From Dankookia rubra (GTDB taxonomy: Bacteria; Pseudomonadota; Alphaproteobacteria; Acetobacterales; Acetobacteraceae), in the NCBI RefSeq assembly GCF_004355005.1, contig NZ_SMSJ01000043.1, positions 1-49,905 of the forward strand: 49,905 bases of DNA, given 5' to 3'. Position 1 is the stretch's first letter. The number at the start of each line of letters is the position of its first letter. Made by a program: the position numbers and the translations under genes. Under the pieces are notes generated by a model. The model was not told where the DNA came from. It searched no databases and saw only the letters and a program-made list of their open reading frames with translations. This document shows, piece after piece, positions 41,642-49,857 of this stretch.

Positions 41642-43144
41642 CTACCCGCCCCTCGGCTCCCAGCCGCCGCCAAGCGCCTTGTAGACCGCGACCAGGTCGG
41701 TCGAGACCGCGGCTGCGCTTTCCGCCACCGCCAGCTCCGCCGCCAGCCGGGTGCGCTCGGCGTCCAGCACCTCGAGAAAGGTGCCGAGCCCGGCGGTGAA
41801 GCGGGTGCGCGCCAGCGAGGCCGCCTGCCGTGCCGCAACCGATTGGCGCCGCAGCGCGTCGCGCCGTCCCTGGTCGCCGTAATAGGCGGCCAGCGCATTC
41901 TCCACCTCGTGCAGCGCATCCAGCACGGTGCGGCGCCAGACCACCGCCGCGGTGCGCTGCCGCGCCTCCTCCAGCCGGATCTGCGCGCGCAGCCTGCCGC
42001 CCTCGAAGATCGGCACGATCAGCGCCGGGCCGATCGAGAAGAACCGGCTCGCCGCCTCGAACAGGTTGGCGGTATTGCCGGATTGCAGGCCGATCGAGCC
42101 GTTGATGCGCAGGCTCGGGTAAAGCTGGGCGGTGGCGACGCCGATCCGCGCGGTCTGCGCCGCCAGCGCCGCCTCGGCCGCGGCGACGTCCGGGCGGCGG
42201 CGGATGGTTTCGACCGGCAGGCCGATGGCGACCGAGGGCGGCGCGGGCGGCTGCGGCGCAGGCGCCGACAGGCGGTCGGCCAGCGTCCCCGGCTCCTGCC
42301 CCAGCAGCCGGCTCAGCCGGTTGGTCGCCTGGGTGACCTGCGCGTCGAGCTGCGGCAGCGTCGCCTCGGTGCTGGCGACCAGGGCATTGGCATTGGCGAC
42401 GTCGACCTCGGTGGCGAAGCCGGAAGCGGCGCGGGACCGCGTCAGCGCCGCGTTGTCGCGCTGCAGCCGGAGGCTCTGCCGGGCAATGCCCTGGCGCGCC
42501 TGCAGCCCGCGGAGCTCGAGATAGGCCCGCGCCGCCTCGGCCCGCAGCGACAGGCGCGCATTGTCGAGCAGCCGCTCGGCCGAGCGGATATCGGCCTCGG
42601 CCGCCTCCACTCCCCGCCGCGTCCGGCCGAAGATGTCGAGCTCCCAGGCCGCGTCGAAGCCGGCCTGGTAGATGGTCAGGCCGGGCTTCGGCCCGGTCGG
42701 GATGGCGATGCCCTGGGATGCGTTGGGCTGGCCGCCGACGGAGGCGCGGCCGCCGGCGATCGAGGCGAAGGGGCTGTTCTCGCTGATCCTGAGGCGCGTG
42801 TCGGAGGCCGAGGCGTCGAGCGTCGGCCAGAAGCCGGCATAGGCGACGCGGCGCTGCTCGCGAGTCTCGGCGATGCGGGAGGTGGCCTCCTCGATATCCG
42901 GGTTGTCCGCCTCGGCCGAGGTGACCAGCCAGGTCAGCGTCGGGTCGTGGAAGCTCTCCCACCAGGCCGCGTCGACGGCGCGCGCCGCAGCGCGGCTGCG
43001 GGCATAGGCCGGGGCGTCGAGCGCGGCCTTGCTCCAGGCGTCCGGGGCGCGCGGCGTGGGGCTGAGGAAATTCGGGCCGACATTGCAGGCCGAGAGCAGC
43101 AGGACAGCCAGCGGGGCAAGGATCTTCTTCGGTCTAATGGCCAC
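41642..43144 (-). CDS. NodT-family outer-membrane efflux lipoprotein
   Basis: Encodes 500 residues. The lipobox LSAC gives a lipidated Cys20, after which NVGPNFLSPTPRAPDAW matches NodT/OprM. Two repeats of the outer-membrane efflux protein domain form the long coiled-coil barrel (for example WELDIFGRTRRGVEAAEADIRSAERLL). It is the trimeric outer-membrane duct for the EmrAB-like pump encoded just upstream. The start codon is GTG at 43,144, 11 bases inside the end of emrB. Confidence 0.93.
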   Translation of the reverse strand: MAIRPKKILAPLAVLLLSACNVGPNFLSPTPRAPDAWSKAALDAPAYARSRAAARAVDAAWWESFHDPTLTWLVTSAEADNPDIEEATSRIAETREQRRVAYAGFWPTLDASASDTRLRISENSPFASIAGGRASVGGQPNASQGIAIPTGPKPGLTIYQAGFDAAWELDIFGRTRRGVEAAEADIRSAERLLDNARLSLRAEAARAYLELRGLQARQGIARQSLRLQRDNAALTRSRAASGFATEVDVANANALVASTEATLPQLDAQVTQATNRLSRLLGQEPGTLADRLSAPAPQPPAPPSVAIGLPVETIRRRPDVAAAEAALAAQTARIGVATAQLYPSLRINGSIGLQSGNTANLFEAASRFFSIGPALIVPIFEGGRLRAQIRLEEARQRTAAVVWRRTVLDALHEVENALAAYYGDQGRRDALRRQSVAARQAASLARTRFTAGLGTFLEVLDAERTRLAAELAVAESAAAVSTDLVAVYKALGGGWEPRGG

Positions 43145-44717
43145 TCGGCTTCGCCCCTTTCGGCAGGTCGCGCATCAGGAAGACCAGCGGCCAGAGCACC
43201 AGCACGGCGACGCCGAGCAGCCAGAAGGCGTCGATGTAGCTGAGCACCTGCGCCTGGGCCTGGACCTGCCCGGCCAGTTGCGACAGCGCCGACTGCGACG
43301 CCTCCCAGGCACCGACGCCGGCCTGGCGCAGCGCCTGCTCGGTCTGCCGCAGCTGCTCCGCCCAGAGCGGGTTGGTGTCGCGGGCGGATTCGACCAGACG
43401 GTTCTGGTGGAACTGCGCGCCATGCACCACGGCGGCGTTCATGACGGAGATGCCGACCGAGGCGCCGAGGTTGCGCATCAGGTTGATCAGCGCGCTGGCG
43501 TCGTTGGTCTTGTCCGGCGGCAGGCCGATATAGGCGGCGGTGGTGATCGGCACGAACAGGAAGGGCAGCGCCACCACCTGCAGGATGCGCAGCGTCGAGA
43601 CATCCCAGAAGGACATCCCGAGCTCGATCCGGGTCGCATACAGCAGGGCGCCGCCCGACCAGAGCAGCGCCGCCAGGATCACCCAGCGCGGCTGCACCAG
43701 GCCGGTGATCCGCCCGGCGATCGGCATGACGAAGATCGTGCCGATCCCGCCCACCGCCAGCGTCAGCCCGGCCGTGGTCGCGTCGTATCCCATCAACTCC
43801 TGCGTCAGCTGCGGCAGCAGCTGCGTGGTGCTGAACAGGGTGAAGGCCACCAGGAACATGATCAGGCTGGCGGCAAGGAATGAGCGGTGGCCGAAGAGCC
43901 GGACATCGACCGCGGGCCGCGCCTGCCGGCGCTCCCAGGGGATCAGCGCGACGAAGCCGAAGACGCAGGCGAAGGTCAGCCAGGACACCGTCGGCGACCA
44001 GAAGCCGTCGTCGATCACCGCCCGGTCCAGCACCACCTGCAGGCTGCCCAGCGCCAGCGCCGCCAGCAGGAAGCCGACCCAGTCGATGCCGCCGCCTTCG
44101 ACCAGGAAGCGCTTGCGGTCGTCCCGCACCGCCTGCGGCTCCTTGACGAAGACCGAGACGAGGAAAATCGACAGCGCGCCGAAGGGCAGGTTGATCAGGA
44201 AGATCCAGTGCCAGGAATAGTTGTCGGTGATCCAGCCGCCGAGCGCCGGGCCCATCGCCGGCGCGGTCACCACGGTGAGGCCGTAGAGGGCGAAGGCGCC
44301 GGCGCGCCTCTCCGGCGGGAAGGTATCGGCGAGGATGGATTGCTCGACCGGCGCCAGGCCGCCGCCGCCGATCCCCTGCAGCGCGCGGAAGACCAGCAGC
44401 ATGGGCAGGTTGGACGAGAGCGCGCAGCCGAGCGAGGCCAGCGTGAAGAGCGCGACGCAGCCCATGTAGAAGCGCTTGCGGCCGAGCGCGGTGGCGAGAT
44501 AGCCGGAGACCGGCAGGACGATGGCATTGGTCACGAGGTAGGTGGTCAGGATCCAGGTGCTCTCGTCCTGACTGGCGCCGACGCCGCCGGCCATGTGGCG
44601 CAGCGCAACATTGGCGATGGTGGTGTCCAGCACCTCCATGAAGGTGGCAATCGAGACGATGCTGGCGATCAGCCAGGGGGAACGGTCGCCGGCCGCCGAG
44701 CGCGGCAGGTCCGCCAT
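43134..44717 (-). CDS. emrB: EmrB-like MFS drug exporter (DHA2, 14 TM)
   Basis: Encodes 527 residues of the 14-helix DHA2 major facilitator family. IATFMEVLDTTIANVALRHMAGG carries motif D1 in helix 1. LVFRALQGIGGGGLAPVEQ and VTAPAMGPALGGWITDNYSWHWIFLINLPFG hold antiporter motifs. A polar C-terminal loop of about 60 residues (ARDTNPLWAEQLRQTEQALRQ) is periplasmic in this family. It exports hydrophobic compounds by proton antiport. Its ATG overlaps the emrA stop and its end overlaps nodT. Confidence 0.94.
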   Translation of the reverse strand: MADLPRSAAGDRSPWLIASIVSIATFMEVLDTTIANVALRHMAGGVGASQDESTWILTTYLVTNAIVLPVSGYLATALGRKRFYMGCVALFTLASLGCALSSNLPMLLVFRALQGIGGGGLAPVEQSILADTFPPERRAGAFALYGLTVVTAPAMGPALGGWITDNYSWHWIFLINLPFGALSIFLVSVFVKEPQAVRDDRKRFLVEGGGIDWVGFLLAALALGSLQVVLDRAVIDDGFWSPTVSWLTFACVFGFVALIPWERRQARPAVDVRLFGHRSFLAASLIMFLVAFTLFSTTQLLPQLTQELMGYDATTAGLTLAVGGIGTIFVMPIAGRITGLVQPRWVILAALLWSGGALLYATRIELGMSFWDVSTLRILQVVALPFLFVPITTAAYIGLPPDKTNDASALINLMRNLGASVGISVMNAAVVHGAQFHQNRLVESARDTNPLWAEQLRQTEQALRQAGVGAWEASQSALSQLAGQVQAQAQVLSYIDAFWLLGVAVLVLWPLVFLMRDLPKGAKPSGH

Positions 44718-45871
44718 CAGTCGCGCACCCGCACGCTGGGCACGACGGAAAGGCCGGGCGAAAGCGGCAGGTCGCGCGCGCGGTCGTCCTCGAGCACGAT
44801 CTTCACCGGCACGCGCTGGGTGATCTTGACGTAATTCCCCGTGGCGTTCTGCGCCGGCAGGACGGAGAAGCGCGCCCCAGTGCCGCGCTGGATGCCGTCG
44901 ACCCTGCCCTTCAGCACCGGGTCGGGATAGGCGTCGACCTTGACCTCGACGGCTTGGCCGGGGCGGATCTGCCGCAGCTGGGTCTCCTTGAAGTTCGCCG
45001 TCACCCAGACGCTCGGCTCGACGACCGAGAGCAGGGCCTGGCCGGGGGTGACGTAGTTGCCAGTCTCCACCCCGCGATTGGCGATTCGGCCGGCGACCGG
45101 CGCGGCGATGCTCGTGTAGGAAAGCTGCAGCTCGGCATTGCCGACCGCCGCCTCGGCCTCGCGCAGCGCGGCCTCGGCGGCGCGGCGCTGCGCCTCCGCC
45201 GCGGCGGCCTGGGCCTCGGCCGCGGCGACCTCCTGCCGCGCCGCCTCGACCCGGGCACGGGCGCTGCGCGATTGCGCCTCGGCATCGTCGCGCGCCTGCT
45301 GCGTCACCGCGCGCGGATCGACGCTGCGGAAGCGCCGCAGCGAGGTCTCGGCATTTTCCTGGTCTGCCTCGGCGATCACCACATTGGCTTGTGCCTGGCC
45401 GATGGCGGCGCGGCGCACCGCGACCTGGGCGCCGGCCTCGGCCACCTGCGCCGCGGCGCTGCCATGCCGTGCCCGGGCATTCTGCAGCGCCACCTCGAAG
45501 TCGCGCGGATCGATGCGGAGAAGGAGCTGGCCGGCCTCGACGCGCTGGTTGTCGTCGACCAGCAACTCGGCCACCCGGCCTGCGACCTGCGGCGCCAGCC
45601 GGGTGACATGGGCCTCGAGGAAGGCGTCGTCGGTCGCTTCCCAGAGCCGCGACTGCCACCACCACCAGCCGCCGCCGACCAGGAGCAGGAGGCCGGCAAG
45701 CGCGCCGCCGCCGATCAGCAACCGGCGCCGCCAGGGCGGGGCAGGCGGCTTGCCCCCACCCTCGCCCTGGTCCTTGCGCGGTGCCTCGTCCTTCCGGTCA
45801 CCCGGCGGCGGGTCGTCAGCCTCTGTCTTCTGCCGTTTCGCCGGCGGCGCGTCGTCCATGCCCTGCGACAT
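44717..45871 (-). CDS. emrA: EmrA-like HlyD membrane fusion protein
   Basis: Encodes 384 residues. A charged 45-residue cytoplasmic tail is followed by one membrane helix (RRLLIGGGALAGLLLLVGGGWWWW, about 49-72), a lipoyl half (VAGRVAELLVDDNQRVEAGQLLLRIDP), a long alanine-rich coiled coil (about 125-250), the second lipoyl half and a beta-barrel (PSVWVTANFKETQLRQIRPGQAVEVKVD). It links the EmrB pump to the outer-membrane duct. Gene order emrA-emrB-nodT with overlapping ends makes a complete tripartite efflux operon. No linked regulator gene is seen. Confidence 0.94.
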   Translation of the reverse strand: MSQGMDDAPPAKRQKTEADDPPPGDRKDEAPRKDQGEGGGKPPAPPWRRRLLIGGGALAGLLLLVGGGWWWWQSRLWEATDDAFLEAHVTRLAPQVAGRVAELLVDDNQRVEAGQLLLRIDPRDFEVALQNARARHGSAAAQVAEAGAQVAVRRAAIGQAQANVVIAEADQENAETSLRRFRSVDPRAVTQQARDDAEAQSRSARARVEAARQEVAAAEAQAAAAEAQRRAAEAALREAEAAVGNAELQLSYTSIAAPVAGRIANRGVETGNYVTPGQALLSVVEPSVWVTANFKETQLRQIRPGQAVEVKVDAYPDPVLKGRVDGIQRGTGARFSVLPAQNATGNYVKITQRVPVKIVLEDDRARDLPLSPGLSVVPSVRVRD

Positions 45872-45985
45872 TCCGGTGTGCGTCGCAGCAGCGCGGCGTT
45901 GCTGCCGGGGTTGCCTCGCGGCCTCTCCTCAAAGGCACGCGAGGGACAGGTGACAGGCGGGCGGGGCGTCCCAGGCGCGACGCGG

Positions 45986-47197
45986 TCAACTCAACGTCGC
46001 GCCCTCGATCACCTTGCCGAAGCGCTCCCAGGTCGTCCCGGTCCAGCGCGCCAGCTGCATCTGCCGGATCGGGTGGTAGTTGGTCGGCGCGGTATCGACC
46101 CGGATGCCGGGCAGCAGCACCGCCAAGTCCAGCGCTTTGAGGTTGGCGGCCTCCCGAATCAGCCGCTCCCGCGTCAGCTCGCGGCCGCATTGGCGCAGAG
46201 CTTGCGCCATGGTCGCGGCGATGCCATGGCCGAAGACGTTGCCGGCGTCGGTGACGTCACCCTCGGGGTAGTGCCGCTGCATGAAGGCCCGCCAGTCCTG
46301 CATCCCGGCATCGTCGCGCCAGGTCGGGTCGGTCGGATCCTTCAGATAGGCGGAGGTGATGATGCCCGTCCCCTTCTCCCCGCCCGCCGGGATCATCACC
46401 GTGCCAGCCGAGATCGAGACGTTGGTCAGGAAGTGCAGCTTCGGCTTCCAGCCGATGTCGTGGACCTTGCGGATCGCCTGGGCGGCGAATTTCGGGGTGG
46501 CCGCGGTCAGCAGCACCTCCGCGCCGGTCGCCTGCAGCGAGAGCACCTGGCTGTCGATGGTGGGATCCGTCACCTCGAAGGATGCGGTCGTCACCGTCGT
46601 GTCGAAGCGGTCCTTCAGGATGTCCCGCACGCCCGTAACGTAGTCCTTGCCGAAGTCGTCGTTCTGGTACAGCAGCGCCATGCGCGCCTTCGGCGCTTGT
46701 TCCAGCAGGTGCTTGGTGTAGATCTGCGCCTCGGTCCGGTAGCTCGGCTGCCAGCCGATGGTCCAGGGCGTGTCCTGGTAGTTGCCCCATTTGTCGGCGC
46801 CGCTGCCGATGAAGAGATGCGGCACCTTCCGCTGGTTGGCGTAGCGGACGATGGCGCTGTTGGCCGCGGTGCCGATGTTCTGGAACAGGCAGGCGACCTT
46901 GTCCTGCTCAATCAGCCGGCGCACCTGCTCGACCGTCTTCGGCGGACTGTAGCCGTCGTCGTAGGAGATGAAGTTGATCCTGCGGCCGGCGATGCCGCCC
47001 TGCTCGTTGACCATCTTGAAATAGGCCGCCTCGCAGCGCGCGATGGTGCCGTAGGCCGAGGCCGGGCCGCTGTAGGGTGCGGTATTGCCGATGCGGATCT
47101 CGGTCGCGGTGATGCCGGTGGCATCGGCCGCCTGGCCGATGCGGGGCGCCGCGAGCACGGCGCCGGCCGCCGCGAGGACGGAGCGTCTGTGGAGCAT
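45986..47197 (-). CDS. Branched-chain-type ABC substrate-binding protein (no linked permease)
   Basis: Encodes 403 residues with a signal peptide containing paired Arg (MLHRRSVLAAAGAVLAAPRIGQAADA). The mature protein is LivJ-like: ATEIRIGNTAPYSGPASAYGTIARCEAAYFKMVNEQGGIAGRRI, then LLYQNDDFGKDYVTGVRDIL. No permease or ATPase gene adjoins it. The gene lies 109 bases downstream of the monooxygenase gene on the same strand, with AGGGAGG before its ATG. The ligand might be the monooxygenase substrate or product, but this is inference. Confidence 0.92.
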   Translation of the reverse strand: MLHRRSVLAAAGAVLAAPRIGQAADATGITATEIRIGNTAPYSGPASAYGTIARCEAAYFKMVNEQGGIAGRRINFISYDDGYSPPKTVEQVRRLIEQDKVACLFQNIGTAANSAIVRYANQRKVPHLFIGSGADKWGNYQDTPWTIGWQPSYRTEAQIYTKHLLEQAPKARMALLYQNDDFGKDYVTGVRDILKDRFDTTVTTASFEVTDPTIDSQVLSLQATGAEVLLTAATPKFAAQAIRKVHDIGWKPKLHFLTNVSISAGTVMIPAGGEKGTGIITSAYLKDPTDPTWRDDAGMQDWRAFMQRHYPEGDVTDAGNVFGHGIAATMAQALRQCGRELTRERLIREAANLKALDLAVLLPGIRVDTAPTNYHPIRQMQLARWTGTTWERFGKVIEGATLS

Positions 47198-47306
47198 GGT
47201 TGCCTCCCTGGGACAGGATTGGCCCGGGCCGGCACAGGGCCGGCGGGCACCCGCATCCTGCGCCGTGGAGGCTCCCGCTTTCCAGCGTCCTATGCCGGCC
47301 CGCGGC

Positions 47307-48953
47307 TCAGTCCATCGTCATGCCAGCATAGCCCTGTTCCGCCACCGCGTCGCAGCGCGCCCGGTACTGCGGCGCGCCGCCCTGGTATTGCAGGATGCGG
47401 CGGACCGTCTTGCCCTCCACGTTGCGGTTGATGCCGGTCGCCCAGGAATCCACCTGGGTGTAGAGCATCCCTGCGGCCAGCTCCTCGATATGCGCCGACC
47501 ACTCGGCCTCGGCCTCGGGCGTCGCCTCGGCCCGGGTCAGGCCCTGCGCCTGCATGTGGCGCAGCAGGCCGGTGACCCAATCCACGTTCTGCTCGATGCA
47601 GCGCGGGATGTTGCAGCGGGTGGAGGCGTTGTGCGGGCCGACGATGGTCAGCAGGTTGGGGAAGCCGGCCGACATCAGGCCGAGATAGGTCTTCGGCCCA
47701 TCGGCCCAATGCTCCTTCAGCCGCTGCCCGCCGGTGCCGCGGACCTCGATGCGGTCGAAGCTGCCGGTGATGGCGTCGAAGCCGGTGGCGTAGATGATGA
47801 CGTCGAACGCGTACTCGGCCTCGCTGGTGCGGATGCCGGCGGCGGTGATGCGCTCGATCGGCGTCTCGCGCGTGTCGACCAGGGAGACATGCGGCAGGTT
47901 GAAGGCCTCGTAGAAGCGGGTCTCCTGCGGCACGCGGCGGGTGCCGAAACCATGGCATTTGGGGATCAGCTTTTCGGCGGTGGCGGGATCCTTGACCCGC
48001 TGGCGGATCTTGCGGGCAACGAAGTCGCTGAACAGCGCATTGGCCTTGGGGTCGGTCAGCACGTCGCGGAAATTCGCCATCCAGATGCCGAAGCCGGGCT
48101 CGGAATAGAGCCTTTCCCAGAAGGCCTCGCGCTCCGCCTCCGTCACCTCGAAGGTGCCGCGCGGATCGGTGTCGTGGATGTAGCAGCCGGGGGTGCGCCG
48201 CAGCAGCTCGAACATCTCGGGGTATCCGGCCTTGATCCGCGCCTGCTCATCCTCGGTGATCGGGCGGTTGTGCAGCGGCGTGCACCAGTTGGGCGTGCGC
48301 TGGAAGACCGTGAGCTGGCCGACCTGCGGCGCGATGGTCTGGATCACCTGCACGCCGGTGGCGCCGGTGCCGATGACGGCGACGCGCTTGCCGGCGAAGT
48401 CCACGGGCTCGTGCGGCCAGCGATAGGTGTGGAAGGAGGTGCCGCGGAAATCCTCGATGCCCGGGATGCGCGGCAGCGTTGCGGCCGAGAGCGGGCCGAT
48501 GGCGGTGATCAGGATGCGGGCGCGATGCGTCTCACCGCCTTCCAGCGCCACCTCCCATTCCCGCGCCGCCTCGTCGAACTGCGCGCGGGTGACGCGGGCC
48601 TCGAAGCGGATGTCGCGGCGCAGGTCGAAGCGGTCCGCGACGTGGTTCAGGTAGCGGAGCGTCTCAGGCTGGGCGGCGAAATGCTCGCTCCAGTTCCAGT
48701 CCTGCAGCAGCGCCTCGTCGAAGGCATAGCCGTAGGTATAGCTCTCGGAGTCGAAGCGGGCGCCGGGGTAGCGGTTCCAGTACCAGGTGCCGCCGACCCC
48801 GGTGCCGGCCTCGAAGACCCGGACCGTCAGGCCGAGCTGGCGCAGGCGGTAGAGCTGGTACATGCCGGCGATGCCGGCGCCGAGGATGATGGCGTCGAAG
48901 CCGGTGGCCCTGGTCGCGGCGGAGGCGGGGTCCGGCATGTGGAGATCGGGCAC
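47307..48953 (-). CDS. Baeyer-Villiger-type flavin monooxygenase
   Basis: Encodes 548 residues. The FAD motif GAGIAG is at 25-30, the BVMO fingerprint FxGxxxHxxxW at 169-179 (FRGTSFHTYRW), and the NADP motif GTGATG at 195-200. Such enzymes insert oxygen next to a ketone to form esters or lactones; cyclohexanone-type substrates are common, but none can be assigned. The GTG at 48,953 is preferred over the ATG at 48,938 because GGGAG lies seven bases before it. It is the last clear chromosomal gene before the tRNA fragment. Confidence 0.93.
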   Translation of the reverse strand: MPDLHMPDPASAATRATGFDAIILGAGIAGMYQLYRLRQLGLTVRVFEAGTGVGGTWYWNRYPGARFDSESYTYGYAFDEALLQDWNWSEHFAAQPETLRYLNHVADRFDLRRDIRFEARVTRAQFDEAAREWEVALEGGETHRARILITAIGPLSAATLPRIPGIEDFRGTSFHTYRWPHEPVDFAGKRVAVIGTGATGVQVIQTIAPQVGQLTVFQRTPNWCTPLHNRPITEDEQARIKAGYPEMFELLRRTPGCYIHDTDPRGTFEVTEAEREAFWERLYSEPGFGIWMANFRDVLTDPKANALFSDFVARKIRQRVKDPATAEKLIPKCHGFGTRRVPQETRFYEAFNLPHVSLVDTRETPIERITAAGIRTSEAEYAFDVIIYATGFDAITGSFDRIEVRGTGGQRLKEHWADGPKTYLGLMSAGFPNLLTIVGPHNASTRCNIPRCIEQNVDWVTGLLRHMQAQGLTRAEATPEAEAEWSAHIEELAAGMLYTQVDSWATGINRNVEGKTVRRILQYQGGAPQYRARCDAVAEQGYAGMTMD

Positions 48954-49217
48954 GGCTTCACTCCCAGTCTGAGTTTGCCGGGAGTGTGCGGGCAAGCCGG
49001 GACGCGGCCAAGTGCGGAAGGGGCTGGACAAGCCAGGTCTGCCCCTGGGGCTGCTGGCCGCCACGCGGGGCTGTCTCGCTGGCGGGTACCAGGGCGCCTT
49101 GACGTGTCGCGGAGACCGGCGAGCGGTCGCTGGTCCCGCCTGTTGCGTGCCGCACGGATCCGGGTGTGCCGGGAGGCGCCGCGCATTGCGCGGAGGGCCT
49201 GCGGCATGGGCCAAGCC
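48954..49217. other. Gene-free GC-rich spacer between monooxygenase and tRNA fragment
   Basis: Short frames here have no ribosome binding site or recognisable product. No terminator, promoter or repeat is clear. The base composition is that of the chromosome, so this DNA appears to belong to the left, non-mobile side. Confidence 0.6.
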
Positions 49218-49257
49218 TGGCGTCCCCTAGGGGATTCGAACCCCTGTTACCGCCGTG
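49218..49257 (-). other. 3' half of tRNA-Glu, probable attachment site (att)
   Basis: Reading the minus strand, this 40-nt stretch runs from the last anticodon base of tRNA-Glu through the 3' anticodon stem (CGGCGG), variable loop, T arm (AGGGGTTCGAATCCCCT), acceptor strand AGGGGAC, discriminator G and encoded CCA. By recollection it is identical to the 3' 40 nt of E. coli tRNA-Glu(UUC). The matching 5' half (GTCCCCTTCGTCTAG...) is not next to it or anywhere to the right in the window. A tRNA 3' half beginning in the anticodon loop is the classic core left by tyrosine-recombinase integration. The intact tRNA should lie at the far end of the element. Confidence 0.8.
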
Positions 49258-49288
49258 GTAGTGACAAGACCAGCTACATCAACCACTT

Positions 49289-49300
49289 AGGGTGTACCCT
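49289..49300. promoter_or_regulatory. Short dyad next to the att core
   Basis: AGGGTGTACCCT is a 5-bp inverted repeat with a two-base centre, 31 bases inside the element side of the tRNA fragment. Integrase arm or excisionase sites are often found at this distance; no consensus is available to test it. A further GTAG/CTAC pair flanks 49,258-49,277. Confidence 0.25.
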
Positions 49301-49356
49301 TCCCCCGATTGGGCGGGACCGTTCCGCCCCTGCCCCGAACCCTGGGACCGGCGGAT

Positions 49357-49405
49357 AAAGAAAACCCCGGAACCGAACCGTTAGCGAGACGGTGCGAGTC
49401 CGGGG
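49357..49405 (-). terminator. Terminator for minus-strand transcripts entering from the element
   Basis: On the minus strand CCCCGGA (49,405-49,399) pairs with TCCGGGG (49,371-49,365) and an inner CCGT/ACGG stem sits within. The stem is followed by TTTTCTTT (49,364-49,357). It would end transcription coming leftward out of the element before the att site. Confidence 0.55.
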
Positions 49406-49413
49406 CGATAGCA

Positions 49414-49557
49414 AGGCACAGACAAAGTACCGAAAGTAATACGAACGGCTTGAGGCTACATTCTGTGCCTACCGACGCAAGAACTTTCTGCGTCACGCCC
49501 GCGTGCAGCACCGCGCATACCTTTCGGTTCCGGTCCTCCCACTAGAAGGACCCAACC
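49414..49557 (+). promoter_or_regulatory. Structured leader of the element's first gene, Shine-Dalgarno in a hairpin
   Basis: Three successive inverted repeats precede the 99-residue gene: a 9-bp stem (49,414-49,422 with 49,462-49,470), a 6-bp stem GACGCA/TGCGTC (49,474-49,479 with 49,489-49,494), and GGTCCT/AGGACC (49,532-49,537 with 49,547-49,552). The last contains AAGGA, the only ribosome binding site for the ATG at 49,558. GC is about 55%, far below the rest of the window. No matching RNA family is recognised. Confidence 0.4.
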
Positions 49558-49857
49558 ATGTACGAAGATGCCGACCTGGGCGAATCCGTTTGGGAGGTCA
49601 CCCCCGAGGGCTGGATTGCCGAATCGCTCCAGCTACAGTCTTACCACCCCCCGCTCGACCGCCTGGATGAGGCGGCGCTGGCCTGCCTGCATTACATCTG
49701 CCAGCAGGTTGGCCTCCCCCGGTACCTGTTCGACACCGAGCCCGGCCAGATCATTTGGTGGCCGGAGACGGAGAGCGGCTGGGTCGCGGCCTACTTGAGA
49801 GCGTCGGAGAGAAAATCCCTCAGGGAGCGGCTGGGTAATCTGGCCGCGGCGGCGTGA
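49558..49857 (+). CDS. Hypothetical protein of the putative integrated element
   Basis: Encodes 99 residues, acidic and rich in Leu, Trp and Glu, with no signal or membrane segment: MYEDADLGESVWEVTPEGW, then LDEAALACLHYICQQVGLPRYLFDTEPGQIIWWPETESGW and a basic C-terminal helix (RASERKSLRERLGNLAAA). The pattern is of a small soluble helical protein. No family is recognised. Its start is supported by AGAAGGACCC seven bases upstream. It lies on the element side of the tRNA fragment, so it is likely accessory DNA. Confidence 0.65.
   Translation: MYEDADLGESVWEVTPEGWIAESLQLQSYHPPLDRLDEAALACLHYICQQVGLPRYLFDTEPGQIIWWPETESGWVAAYLRASERKSLRERLGNLAAAA

Noticed and set aside
49218-49310. A complete tRNA gene on the minus strand with GTC anticodon
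   Set aside because: A D-arm-like TACA/TGTA stem and a CTTGTCACT loop can be drawn upstream, but the anticodon stem has a mismatch, the variable region would be ten bases, and no 5' acceptor strand pairs fully with AGGGGAC. The 3' half fits tRNA-Glu instead.
49218-49557. Group I intron inserted in a tRNA-Glu gene, or a two-piece tmRNA
   Set aside because: The base before the tRNA 3' half is C, not the G that ends a group I intron, and no 5' exon is present. No tag-coding ANDN-like sequence or tmRNA 5' motif was found on either side.
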